Positions 17,275-25,285 of a stretch of DNA of 64,000 nt are shown here, in pieces. Within the stretch, counting starts at the first letter, position 1. Each line of letters starts with the position of its first letter. The stretch comes from Gammaproteobacteria bacterium (lineage in GTDB: Bacteria; Pseudomonadota; Gammaproteobacteria; Steroidobacterales; Rariloculaceae): assembly GCA_022825505.1 (NCBI GenBank), contig JAJDWR010000036.1, forward strand, positions 233,970 to 297,969, read 5' to 3'. Both the position numbers and the translations under genes were made by a program. The notes beneath the pieces were generated by a model, which worked only from the letters and a program-made list of their open reading frames with translations, did no database searches and was not told where the DNA came from.

Positions 17275-19029
17275 CTAACGGGCCGTCTCACCTGCGCCCT
17301 CGTCCGGGTATAGGCTCGGCGTGCGGAACCCGCCGTAGACCTGCCAGCCCAGTGCGTCGTGGGGATCCCGGAAGGAGACGTCGAAAACGACTTCCGCCGG
17401 ATCGGTGCGGGTGAATTCGCGCACGCGGCCACCATGGGGTATCTCCGACAAGTACCGTTGGGAACGGTCCCAGACGTCCCAGGTAACTCCGGTGATACCG
17501 GCCGGAACGCAGACCGCGTTGATCTCGAGGATGTTGTCCGTGACCGGCAGGCGATGCGCCTCGCTCATGGCCATGCTGTTGCAGGCGTCCGCGGTGAGAT
17601 CCGGTTCGGCAATCCAGACCTGGCGCACCGTCCCTTCGGCCTCGTCGATCTCATACTCCACGGAATAGCTGTGGGTGTCCTCGAACGGGGCGTGGGTCCG
17701 GCCGTCGAAGGGCTTGGCCTGGCCGCGGTTGTTGTTGAATACCATCAGCGTGCCGGCGTGGGTCCAGCGCGGATTGTGCTGGTGCCAGGGCCAGCGGAAG
17801 TCCTCGCCGACCGGCGTCAGCAGCTTCTCCCGCAGCGCCCCCTCCCAGCCCATGTGGTCGCCGAAGATCCACTTGATCTGCTTGCTTTCGCGGTCGATCT
17901 TGATGATCGCGTCCAGCAGCTTGAAGCTCGCCACCACGGAGTCGTCGCGCGGGTCGTAGGCGACGCCGTTGCCGTGACTCCAGTCCCAGGTGTCGGGAAA
18001 CCCGCGGGTGACCCAGTAGGGGTTGAAGGCTTCGTAGCCGATCATGTCAGTGTCGAGGTAGTCGAAAGCGTTCCAGCTCCAGAGAATGTTGCCGGCCTTG
18101 TCGAACTCCAGGATGGTATCGCCCATCACCTTCTGGTCCCTGCGGAGTGTGGAATCGAACTCGTTGGTATACCAGTTCTCTATCAGTCGCCAGTTCGCCG
18201 AGAACGACAGGAAGGAGCCGTCGCGGACCTCGTGGGGCTGATGGTGCAGGGTCTGCGCGCCCCGTATGGGTACCGCGCCGGGTGCGGTAGACGGGCCGCG
18301 CGGACGTTCCTCGGCGTACCAGCTTCGCAGCCGGTTGCCGAGCATGTCCATCTCCACGGCCTCGAACGACGCCATGTGGAAGATGATATTGCCGTTGGCG
18401 AGCCGGTCGATACCGGCAATCCGGTCATCGGACTGGTAGTACCAAACCACCTCCCCCTCATTGTCCAGCGCCAGCAGCAGACCGTAGCGGGTGACGAAGG
18501 CCTGTTGTGCGGGGTTGCGATCCTGAGGCCGCAACAGCAGCGACCGGCGCACGCTCAGGATGGTCACCCCAGGCTCCATGCGTTCCGGCTGCGCCACGCG
18601 GACGTCGTAGTCAGGCATGAGGTAACGGTCCACCGGCAATGGCGGCGTTGTGTACTCCAGTTCACCGTCCCACTGCTGCGAGCCTCCCGCACTGTCGAAG
18701 ATGGTGACGCGGATTTCGTGCCGGCGAGCAGGCCGCATCCCCAGGATGGGCAGGATCTCCCTTTCATCGGGGACGCGATCGAAGTCGATGCTCCAGGTTC
18801 GCTCGCCGTCGTCGAAATCCACCCGCGTGGCGACGGCGTCACGGGACTCGAAGGACAGCACGGCCGCAAGCGGCACGGCGGGATTGGGGTTTTGCTCCAT
18901 TCGTGGCGGCGACGTGAAGGAAAGTCCCTCGGCGACGCCCTGAGCCACCAGTTCGCCGGGCGATGCTACCAGCCAGGGAAAGAGAAACAGCCAACTGAAT
19001 TCCCAATTTGCACTGCGCCTGCGTTCCAT
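17275..19029 (-). CDS. Arylsulfotransferase-family protein 1 (ASST1)
   Basis: The 584-residue protein resembles aryl-sulfate sulfotransferases (ASST), periplasmic beta-propeller enzymes that move a sulfuryl group from a phenolic sulfate to another phenol without PAPS. Signal-like N-terminus: MERRRSANWEFSWLFLFPWL. Three His-bearing blocks match the paralogues at 29949 and 55690: LHHQPHEVRDGSFLSF, DWSHGNGVAYDPRDDSVV and HQHNPRWTHAGTLMVFNNN. In E. coli AssT three His and one Arg form the active site with one His sulfurylated; equivalence here is inference. A beta-rich domain precedes the propeller (about residues 40-150). ATG 19029 has GGAGGGG upstream. It is divergent from the selenoprotein gene across a 183-base region with a palindrome. 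Confidence 0.82.
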   Translation of the reverse strand: MERRRSANWEFSWLFLFPWLVASPGELVAQGVAEGLSFTSPPRMEQNPNPAVPLAAVLSFESRDAVATRVDFDDGERTWSIDFDRVPDEREILPILGMRPARRHEIRVTIFDSAGGSQQWDGELEYTTPPLPVDRYLMPDYDVRVAQPERMEPGVTILSVRRSLLLRPQDRNPAQQAFVTRYGLLLALDNEGEVVWYYQSDDRIAGIDRLANGNIIFHMASFEAVEMDMLGNRLRSWYAEERPRGPSTAPGAVPIRGAQTLHHQPHEVRDGSFLSFSANWRLIENWYTNEFDSTLRRDQKVMGDTILEFDKAGNILWSWNAFDYLDTDMIGYEAFNPYWVTRGFPDTWDWSHGNGVAYDPRDDSVVASFKLLDAIIKIDRESKQIKWIFGDHMGWEGALREKLLTPVGEDFRWPWHQHNPRWTHAGTLMVFNNNRGQAKPFDGRTHAPFEDTHSYSVEYEIDEAEGTVRQVWIAEPDLTADACNSMAMSEAHRLPVTDNILEINAVCVPAGITGVTWDVWDRSQRYLSEIPHGGRVREFTRTDPAEVVFDVSFRDPHDALGWQVYGGFRTPSLYPDEGAGETAR

Positions 19030-19080
19030 CGATGCCCCTCCTTCACAATTTCCCGGCACGCCTGTCCTTAATGCAGGAAA

Positions 19081-19089
19081 TGTAGTACA
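19081..19089. promoter_or_regulatory. TGTAGTACA palindrome between ASST1 and the AhpD-like gene
   Basis: TGTA-G-TACA is a perfect 9-base palindrome in the divergent intergenic region. It matches the core of TTGTAGTACAA at 31837 and related sites at 28711 and 48543, and resembles FadR-type GntR operators (TNGTNNNACNA), although the outer two bases do not match. Confidence 0.4.
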
Positions 19090-19160
19090 GTTTTGATGCA
19101 GTCACAACTATTTCTTTGAGGGATTGTACGTAACATATTGAATATAAAATTCTTTTAGAA

Positions 19161-19189
19161 TTGGTCTCAAGAGTCTCGTTTCATACTGT
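19161..19189 (+). promoter_or_regulatory. Candidate sigma70 promoter for the AhpD-like selenoprotein gene
   Basis: TTGGTC and TACTGT are separated by 17 bases and lie about 25 bases before the start codon, inside an AT-rich stretch (19100-19190) unlike the surrounding GC-rich DNA. The short leader contains the ribosome site AAGAGGAG at 19196-19203. Confidence 0.35.
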
Positions 19190-19212
19190 TCAACCAAGAG
19201 GAGTTCCGAGCG

Positions 19213-19758
19213 ATGCCATTCGTAAAATTCCTGCATGAAGACGCCGGCCAGCCCGACATCGTTCGCGCCCGCGCCGACCGGTTGCGGGGGCTTCCGAAGC
19301 AGTCCCAGCGCATCCTGCGCGATCCATCCGAGCTGACTCCGGCGCAGCGGGAGTTCATCGGCTCGTACGTGTCCGGCCTGAACGACTGCCCGCACTGATT
19401 CCATGGGCATGCCGCGGTCGCGGCAGCATCCGGAGCAGACGATTCACTGATCGACCTGGCGTTGGCGAACCTGGACACCGCACCTGTTGAGGAGAATTTC
19501 AAGGCCCTGTTGCGCTACGTGGAGAAACTCACGTACACACCCTCGGCCATGACCCAGGAGGACGCCGACGCCGTGTTCGCGGCCGGCTGGAGCGAAAAGG
19601 CACTGTCGGACGCCATCTGCGTCTGCGCGCATTTCAACATGGTCAACCGCCTCGTGGAGGGTCATGGCGCCGGCCGCCACCACACCCGCGATCCCATGCG
19701 CAAGGCGGCCAAACTGGTCGCGGAGAAAGGCTACCCGTCACTTGTATTCGGCGATTGA
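19213..19758 (+). CDS. AhpD-like/carboxymuconolactone decarboxylase-family selenoprotein (Sec at codon 62)
   Basis: A single 181-residue reading frame is formed if the UGA at 19396-19398 is read as selenocysteine; otherwise it splits into two unusable pieces. The sequence around it, SGLNDCPH-U-FHGHAAV, is the CxxC redox motif of AhpD-like peroxidase-related proteins with the second Cys replaced. E47, C59, H61, U62 and H66 have the same spacing as Glu118, Cys130, His132, Cys133 and His137 of mycobacterial AhpD, where they form the proton-relay and thiol active site. Homology continues past the UGA (LALANLDTAPVEENFKALLRYVEKLTY, DAICVCAHFNMVNRLVEG). ATG 19213 has AAGAGGAG 9 bases upstream. Expected role is thiol or selenol peroxidase or reductase chemistry. 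A TGT-to-TGA nonsense mutation is the alternative, but the hairpin after the UGA argues against it. Confidence 0.85.
19399..19425 (+). promoter_or_regulatory. Bacterial SECIS-like hairpin downstream of the in-frame UGA
   Basis: After the UGA there are 11 bases, then a perfect 6-bp stem TGCCGC/GCGGCA (19410-19415 with 19420-19425) closed by the loop GGTC (19416-19419). The E. coli fdhF SECIS also leaves 11 bases between UGA and its 17-base upper hairpin and shows GGUC in the loop, which SelB contacts. The match of spacing and loop is read directly from the sequence; function is inferred. Confidence 0.75.
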
Positions 19759-19851
19759 GAACGTTCTCCCGAAATCGTATGGAGGAAGGCGACGGGCGTC
19801 CGGGAATTCACATGGTTCGCAACAGCGTATCAGTCATCGACTGCATGCACA

Positions 19852-21024
19852 TCAACCTGGGAGCACCTCCGGATACTCCAGCGCTTTCTTGGTACGGCGC
19901 AAAAACTCGCCGGCGATCACGCCGTCCACGGCCCGGTGATCGGCGGCCAGCGTCAGGCTCATCACTGTGGCAACTTCCACTCGCATGCCGTCGTCGTCGC
20001 CAATGGCCACGGGCCGGGGCACCGCTGCGCCGACGCCGAGTGTGCCCGCATGCGGCGGATTGATGATCGGCCAGCTCTGGCGGATGCCGAACATGCCCAC
20101 GTTGGATACGGTGAAAGTACCGCCCCGGTAGTCTTCGACATCCAGTTGTCTTGCACGCGCCCGCTCGGTCAGGTCCCGCATCCGCGAGACCAGTTCCGGC
20201 AGCGGCAATGTCTCCGCGCCTCGCAACACCGGCGTCACCAGCCCCTCGTCCAGGGCGACGGCAACCGCGATATCCACGCGCCGGAACCGGATCAGGCGGC
20301 CATCCCGGTATTGGGCATTCATTCGGGGCGTATCCCGCAGAGCCCGGGCCACGGCGTGCACCACCAGGTCGTTCAGTGACAATTTGGGGTTATCCCCGGA
20401 TGCGTTGAGTTCAGCCCGCAGGCTCATTGCCGCATCGACACAGACGTCGATACTGCAGTGAAAGTGGGGAATGGTCGCCTTGGACTCCGCCATCCGCCGT
20501 GCCATGGTCTTGCCCAGGGTGGAGAGCGGCCTTTCTTCAAGCGGTATTTCCAAGTCGGTCGGCGGCGTTCCGGTGGCAGCGATGGCCGTCGATCCGTCGT
20601 CGGAAGACAGCGCCGACACCGCGGCTTCGACATCGGCGGTGACGATCCGGCCGCGCGGGCCGGTGCCTTTCAGCGCGGCCATATCGATGCCGCGCTCGCG
20701 CGCAAGACGCCGGGCCGCCGGACTCGCGGGTATGCGGTCCCGCCGCCTTCCCGGCTCGGCCTCATTGGAGTCAGATGACTCCTGTGGCTTCAGCAACGTG
20801 GCGATGACCCGGTCCACGGCCACGCCTTCGGCGCCCTCCTCCACCATCAACTCGCCGATCTCGCCACCTTCCAACGACTCCAGTTCCAACACCGACTTGT
20901 CCGTCTCGATCTCGGCGATCACCTGGCCCGCCTCAACCGAGTCGCCGGGTCGGACGTGCCAGCGGGCCAGTGTTCCCTCCTCCATGGTCGGCGTCAGCGC
21001 CGGCATCAGGATTTCACGAGCCAT
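19852..21024 (-). CDS. Dihydrolipoamide acyltransferase (E2) of a 2-oxoacid dehydrogenase complex
   Basis: The 390-residue protein has the standard E2 layout: one lipoyl domain (residues 1-80, lipoyl-Lys K43 in IETDKSVLE), a peripheral subunit-binding domain (IPASPAARRLARERGI near 98-134) and a catalytic domain ending with ADHRAVDGVIAGEFL near 365, where the His and Asp catalyse acyl transfer. It accepts the acyl group made by E1 and passes it to CoA. It is the last gene of the 28635-19852 operon, after two E1 alpha/beta pairs. No dihydrolipoamide dehydrogenase (E3) is encoded here. The short single-lipoyl form resembles acetoin or branched-chain E2s rather than the long pyruvate type. Confidence 0.92.
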   Translation of the reverse strand: MAREILMPALTPTMEEGTLARWHVRPGDSVEAGQVIAEIETDKSVLELESLEGGEIGELMVEEGAEGVAVDRVIATLLKPQESSDSNEAEPGRRRDRIPASPAARRLARERGIDMAALKGTGPRGRIVTADVEAAVSALSSDDGSTAIAATGTPPTDLEIPLEERPLSTLGKTMARRMAESKATIPHFHCSIDVCVDAAMSLRAELNASGDNPKLSLNDLVVHAVARALRDTPRMNAQYRDGRLIRFRRVDIAVAVALDEGLVTPVLRGAETLPLPELVSRMRDLTERARARQLDVEDYRGGTFTVSNVGMFGIRQSWPIINPPHAGTLGVGAAVPRPVAIGDDDGMRVEVATVMSLTLAADHRAVDGVIAGEFLRRTKKALEYPEVLPG

Positions 21025-21081
21025 GGTATTGCGGGCCTCTCATTGCGATGATCTCACGGCGGGTATCCAATTGCGGGCCCC

Positions 21082-22059
21082 TCATCGAAGAACGGAACGC
21101 ACCGCGCCCACCACCTTCTCCGGCGTTGTCCGGAACGGCGTCTGGGCGACGGTACCTCTCGGTATGGGGATGTCCGGCGGCGACAGCCGCACGACCGGCG
21201 CCTTGAGATCGTCGAAGGCGGACTCCGCGACCAACGCCCCGATCTCGGCGCCGAATCCGCACGTGCGAGGGCTGTCGTCCACCACCACCACACGGCCGGT
21301 CTTGCGCACCGACGACAGGATGGCCGCGCGGTCCAGGGGCACGATGGTGCGCGGGTCGACAACCTCGGCGGAAACCCCGTCGGCAGCCAGCGTCTCGGCC
21401 GCCTCCAGCGCTACGTGCACCTTGTGCGACGTGGCCACTATGGTGACATCGTCGCCCGCCCGCCTGACCTCCGCCTGGCCGAATGGGATGGAGAAATCAC
21501 CGTCCGGGACCTCGCCTTCCATTGCCATCAGTAACGGATGGTTCATGACCACAGTGGGATTATCGCTTCTCAGCGCGGTCGTCATCAGACCCTTGATATC
21601 GGCGGGTGTGGAAGCCAGCACGATCTGAATGCCCGGACAGTTGGCCAGCATGGCGTAGGGACTGCGGCTGTGCTGGGAGTGCTCGATGGGCATGATGCCG
21701 TGCATCATGACGAAGACGGCCGGGACGGTGATCTGCCCGCCCGACTGATGATGCGCCACGCCCGCCTCGTGAATGAACTGCGACCAGGCCTCGACGGCGA
21801 ATGCCGCAAGACCGAAGTGCGCCAGCGCGCGGCAACCGCTCATGGCCGAACCGATGGCAAGCCCCGCTACGGCGGACTCCGAGATGGGCGGTTCGTCGAT
21901 GACCCGATCCGCGTAGCGCTCCCGAACCGCGTTCAACGCCGGATGCTCTGCCGCGGGCCCCAGCAGGTAGGCGCTGCCGATCAGCGTCATGGTCTGGTCG
22001 TCGTGCATCCTCGCCACGACGGCGTCCACCATGCCCGCGGCAAACGTCATCCTGGACAT
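21082..22059 (-). CDS. 2-oxoacid dehydrogenase E1 beta subunit, copy 1
   Basis: The 325-residue protein matches the transketolase-like E1 beta family: DEPPISESAVAGLAIGSAMSG near residue 55, a central STPADIKGLMTTALRSDNPTVVMNHP, and a C-terminal transketolase domain with VVDPRTIVPLDRAAILSSVRKTGRVVVVDD. E1 beta helps bind thiamine diphosphate at the alpha/beta interface. ATG 22059 has GGGGGAG 7 bases upstream and follows the partner alpha-subunit stop by 19 bases. It is more divergent than copy 2 in the N-terminal part (HFGLAAFAVEAWSQFIHEAG instead of the usual FxDFxxxAxDQ), so its substrate may differ. Confidence 0.88.
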   Translation of the reverse strand: MSRMTFAAGMVDAVVARMHDDQTMTLIGSAYLLGPAAEHPALNAVRERYADRVIDEPPISESAVAGLAIGSAMSGCRALAHFGLAAFAVEAWSQFIHEAGVAHHQSGGQITVPAVFVMMHGIMPIEHSQHSRSPYAMLANCPGIQIVLASTPADIKGLMTTALRSDNPTVVMNHPLLMAMEGEVPDGDFSIPFGQAEVRRAGDDVTIVATSHKVHVALEAAETLAADGVSAEVVDPRTIVPLDRAAILSSVRKTGRVVVVDDSPRTCGFGAEIGALVAESAFDDLKAPVVRLSPPDIPIPRGTVAQTPFRTTPEKVVGAVRSVLR

Positions 22060-22078
22060 CGCGAAGCTCCCCCGGCCA

Positions 22079-23095
22079 TCATGCAAACGTACCCGTGAGT
22101 CCGCTTTCGGCCGAAGGCAGCGGACTGGCGAGCGCAAACTCGCGCGCTGCCTCCACGGTTCGGCAGACTCGCTCGTTCATGGCGACGATTTCGCTGCGAC
22201 TAATCCGGCCTTGACGGAACAGGTCTCTGCCATAACCGATGACCGGGTCGTACCGATTGATCCAGTCGGCATGCTCGCCTGTTACCGAAGCAGGATCCCA
22301 GACACCGTCGAGATCGGTCACGCCAGTCACCAGTTGCGGGTTGAAGCTGCGGGACCCCGGCCAGCGTCGGGTTCGCATCTCGATGAATGCGGGCGCCCTG
22401 CCCTCGCGCAGATCGCCGATCAGCCGGCTCGCTGCCTCGTGGACGTCGGTCACGCTTTCCCCGGCAACCACTTCCGTGGCAATGCCCAGCGCGCGGGGGA
22501 TGTCCCCGAGCGTCTCGGCTGCCATGGAGGACGACGACCATTCGTTCTGGGCGCGGCCCGTGGTCACGCCGACGCTGTTGTTCTCGCATACCAGCAGCAC
22601 CGGCTGGCTATACAGCGCGGCAATGTTCATGGCCTCGAAGCCGATGCCTTCCTCCAGCCCGCCGTCGCCGAAGAAGGTCACGCAGATCCCGCCCCTGCCC
22701 CTGATTTTCTGGGCCTGCGCGGCGCCGATGCCCAGACCGATGCCGCCGCCCACCTGGCCCGTGGTGGCCAGGAATCCCGCCGCGCGCACCGTCAGCCCGG
22801 CGCTGCCGCCGCGCCCCTTGTTGAAGCCGTCGGCCCGACCGAGGATCTCGGCCAGTGCGCGGCCGGGGTCGGCGCCTCGGGCGAGCACGTGGCCATGGTT
22901 GCGGTGGGTGGTCAGGATCAGGTCGTCCTCGCGCAGCAGTTCCATGATGGTCGCGCCCACCGCCTCCTGGCCGATGTAGACGTGGCGATGGCCTTCGGTT
23001 TCCACGGTCGCCCAGAGATCGATTACCGTCTCCTCGAAGCGGCGGATCAGCAGCATCGATTCGAAAATGGCCAGTGCCTGTGCGCTGTCAATCAT
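22079..23095 (-). CDS. 2-oxoacid dehydrogenase E1 alpha subunit, copy 1
   Basis: The 338-residue protein is a thiamine-diphosphate E1 alpha: FESMLLIRRFEETVIDL at the start, THRNHGHVLARG with the conserved His near residue 86, GRGGSAGLTVRAAGFL, and the cofactor motif FFGDGGLEEGIGFEAMNIAALYSQPVLLVCENN. With E1 beta it decarboxylates a 2-oxoacid or acetoin-like substrate and reductively acylates lipoyl-E2. The usual GGSMH is GGSAGL here. Its gene precedes the beta subunit in the operon and the order alpha, beta is repeated upstream by the second pair. Confidence 0.9.
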   Translation of the reverse strand: MIDSAQALAIFESMLLIRRFEETVIDLWATVETEGHRHVYIGQEAVGATIMELLREDDLILTTHRNHGHVLARGADPGRALAEILGRADGFNKGRGGSAGLTVRAAGFLATTGQVGGGIGLGIGAAQAQKIRGRGGICVTFFGDGGLEEGIGFEAMNIAALYSQPVLLVCENNSVGVTTGRAQNEWSSSSMAAETLGDIPRALGIATEVVAGESVTDVHEAASRLIGDLREGRAPAFIEMRTRRWPGSRSFNPQLVTGVTDLDGVWDPASVTGEHADWINRYDPVIGYGRDLFRQGRISRSEIVAMNERVCRTVEAAREFALASPLPSAESGLTGTFA

Positions 23096-23172
23096 TGGTC
23101 AATGGTTCCGTAACGGCCGGCATATGTCAGCCTTCGCGCCTGTCCGCCTCGAGTCGTTTCGCGCATTCGTTC

Positions 23173-24159
23173 TCATCCGTACATCCGTTCGACCTTCGCC
23201 ACGACCTGATCGGCACTCGGCACCATCATCGCTTCCAGCGGCTTGCTGCACGGTACCGGGTTGTGGGGCGCGCCGATCCGCATCACCGGTGCATCGAGGT
23301 AGTCGAAGGCGCCCTCGGAAACGGTCGCGGCAACCTCGGCGCCGATACCGTAGGATTCATGTCCGCCGTCGATCACCACGGCGCGACCGGTTCTGGCCAC
23401 CGAGTCGATCAGTGTTTCGGTATCCAGCGGAACGATGGATCGCGGATCCACCACCTCGGCGCTGATGCCTTTCGCGGCAAGCGCATCCGCCGCCTCAAGC
23501 GCAACGTGCACCATGCGCGAAAACGCGATCAGCGTCACGTCGCTGCCCTTGCGCTTGATGTCGGCCACACCCAGTTCGACGATATGCTCGCCCTCCGGCA
23601 CCGGCCCCTTGAGGTTGTAGGTCATGCGATCCTCGAAGTACAGGACCGGGTTGTCGTCGCGGATTGCCGCCGTCATCAGCCCCTTGGCATCCGCAGGTGT
23701 GGACGGGGCCGCGAGCTTGAGACCCGGGACATGCGCCGGCCAGGCGTACAGAGTCTGCGAGTGAGTGGAGCCCAGGACACCGCCTACGCCGATGGCGGTC
23801 CGCAGCACCAGTGGAACCCTGAACCCGCCGCCGGAAAGGTAATGAATCTTGGCTGCATGATTGACCAGTTGATCCATGACCAGCGTCAGGAAATCGCTGA
23901 ACATGATCTCCACGACGGGCCGCATGCCGGCGACGGCCGCGCCCACCGTCAGCCCGAACATTCCGGCTTCCGAAATGGGCGTATCGATCACGCGCCTGTC
24001 CCCGAATTCGGCATGTAATCCCTGGGTCTGCTTGAAGATGCCCTCGGCCACGCCCACGTCCTCGCCGATGTAGAACGTCTCGGGGTCGCGCCTGAATTCC
24101 TCGGCGATGGCCTCGATCACCGCCGCTTTCAGGCTGATCTGCCGCTCAGTCTGCTGCAT
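23173..24159 (-). CDS. 2-oxoacid dehydrogenase E1 beta subunit, copy 2
   Basis: This 328-residue protein is a canonical E1 beta: FYIGEDVGVAEGIFKQTQGL, DTPISEAGMFGLTVGAAVAGMRPVVEIMFSDFLTLVMDQL, then PADAKGLMTAAIRDDNPVLYFED and EVVDPRSIVPLDTETLIDSVARTGRAVVI. It pairs with the alpha subunit encoded 23 bases upstream. It is much closer to the PdhB/AcoB consensus than copy 1, implying that the two pairs in this operon are not a recent duplication. Both pairs presumably share the single E2 at 19852. Confidence 0.92.
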   Translation of the reverse strand: MQQTERQISLKAAVIEAIAEEFRRDPETFYIGEDVGVAEGIFKQTQGLHAEFGDRRVIDTPISEAGMFGLTVGAAVAGMRPVVEIMFSDFLTLVMDQLVNHAAKIHYLSGGGFRVPLVLRTAIGVGGVLGSTHSQTLYAWPAHVPGLKLAAPSTPADAKGLMTAAIRDDNPVLYFEDRMTYNLKGPVPEGEHIVELGVADIKRKGSDVTLIAFSRMVHVALEAADALAAKGISAEVVDPRSIVPLDTETLIDSVARTGRAVVIDGGHESYGIGAEVAATVSEGAFDYLDAPVMRIGAPHNPVPCSKPLEAMMVPSADQVVAKVERMYG

Positions 24160-24182
24160 GGCACATGGGCATGGGCTGCCGC

Positions 24183-25157
24183 CTAGGCAAACACATGTGT
24201 TCCGAGATCCTCGGGTCCGGGGTGAGGCATCGAATCGGCGACCTTTGCGGCCGCCTCCACTTCGTCGTCGATTTCGGCGTGTATGCGGGCGATTGCCACG
24301 TCATCCACATGGCCTTCGTCCGCAAGCCAGCGGGCGTAGTTCGGGATCGGGTCGCGTGCTTCCCAGGCGCGCATCTCCTCGCTGTCCTTGTATTCCTGCT
24401 GGTCACTCACGTGATGGCCCGTGAACCGGTACGTTTCGAACACGAGGAAACTCGGTCCCTCGCCCCGCCGCGCCCGGCCCACCGCCTGCTCCGCCGCTTC
24501 GCGGACCGCCAGCACATCCATACCGTCCAGAGTATCCGAGGGAATTCCGAAGACGGCGCCGCGGTCCTGGTAGCGTTCCCCGGCTGTCACGGTCGCGCTC
24601 TCGGTGAACTCTCCGTAGCGATTGTCCTCGCAGACGAAGACCACCGGCAGGGACCAGATGGCGGCCATGTTCAGCACCTCGAACATCACGCCCTGGTTGA
24701 GTACGCCGTCGCCGAAGAAACTCACCGACACCTGGTCGGTGCCGCGAAGTTGGGCAGCCAGCGCCGCCCCGGCGGCCAGGGGCACGCTACCGCCGACAAT
24801 TCCGGTGGAACCGATGTTGTTGGTGGCAGGATCGCACAGGTGCGGTTCGCCGGCCCGCCCCAGGTTCACCCCACCCCGGCGGTGCAGCAGTTCGCCCAGA
24901 AGCGCCTCCAGCGAAGACCCCTTGGCAATGCAATGACCGTGGCCGCGATGGTAGATGGTGATGTAGTCGTCCGGCCTGAGCACCGAAATGAATCCGGCCG
25001 GCACTGCCTCCTGCCCCGTGCACAGGTGCACCAGGCCGGGCGCCTTGCCGGCGATGTGGTAGCGGCGCACAGTCTCCTCGAAAACGCGGATCCGAACCAT
25101 GGTCCGATAGAGATCGACGCAATCTTCGGGACTCATTGCCTGGTTTCGCGTCGTCAT
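24183..25157 (-). CDS. 2-oxoacid dehydrogenase E1 alpha subunit, copy 2
   Basis: The 324-residue protein has the E1 alpha core: DLYRTMVRIRVFEETVRRY, GQEAVPAGFISVL, YHRGHGHCIAKG and the cofactor motif FFGDGVLNQGVMFEVLNMAAIWSLPVVFVCEDN. The usual GGSMH region is replaced by GGVNLGRAGEPHLCD, and the final ENN of the cofactor motif is EDN, so this copy is atypical. The C-terminal TYRFTGHHVSD retains the His-bearing loop. It is followed by its beta partner after 23 bases and preceded by the aldehyde dehydrogenase gene, 128 bases upstream. Confidence 0.9.
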   Translation of the reverse strand: MTTRNQAMSPEDCVDLYRTMVRIRVFEETVRRYHIAGKAPGLVHLCTGQEAVPAGFISVLRPDDYITIYHRGHGHCIAKGSSLEALLGELLHRRGGVNLGRAGEPHLCDPATNNIGSTGIVGGSVPLAAGAALAAQLRGTDQVSVSFFGDGVLNQGVMFEVLNMAAIWSLPVVFVCEDNRYGEFTESATVTAGERYQDRGAVFGIPSDTLDGMDVLAVREAAEQAVGRARRGEGPSFLVFETYRFTGHHVSDQQEYKDSEEMRAWEARDPIPNYARWLADEGHVDDVAIARIHAEIDDEVEAAAKVADSMPHPGPEDLGTHVFA

Positions 25158-25285
25158 CTTCCTGCAATCAGTGATGTGAAAATTCGCTTTCGGCGGCGGC
25201 GCAGACGAAAGAACCGCGATAATCGAGTTCCAGCATCTTTCCGTTCCGTGCTTTCCCAGGTGCCGTGACGGTGGATGCCCGGCAG

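Noticed and set aside
19462..19758. Separate 98-residue protein downstream of the UGA
   Set aside because: It is in frame with 19213-19398 and continues the same AhpD-like fold, and its ATG has no ribosome site, so it is the second half of one selenoprotein gene.
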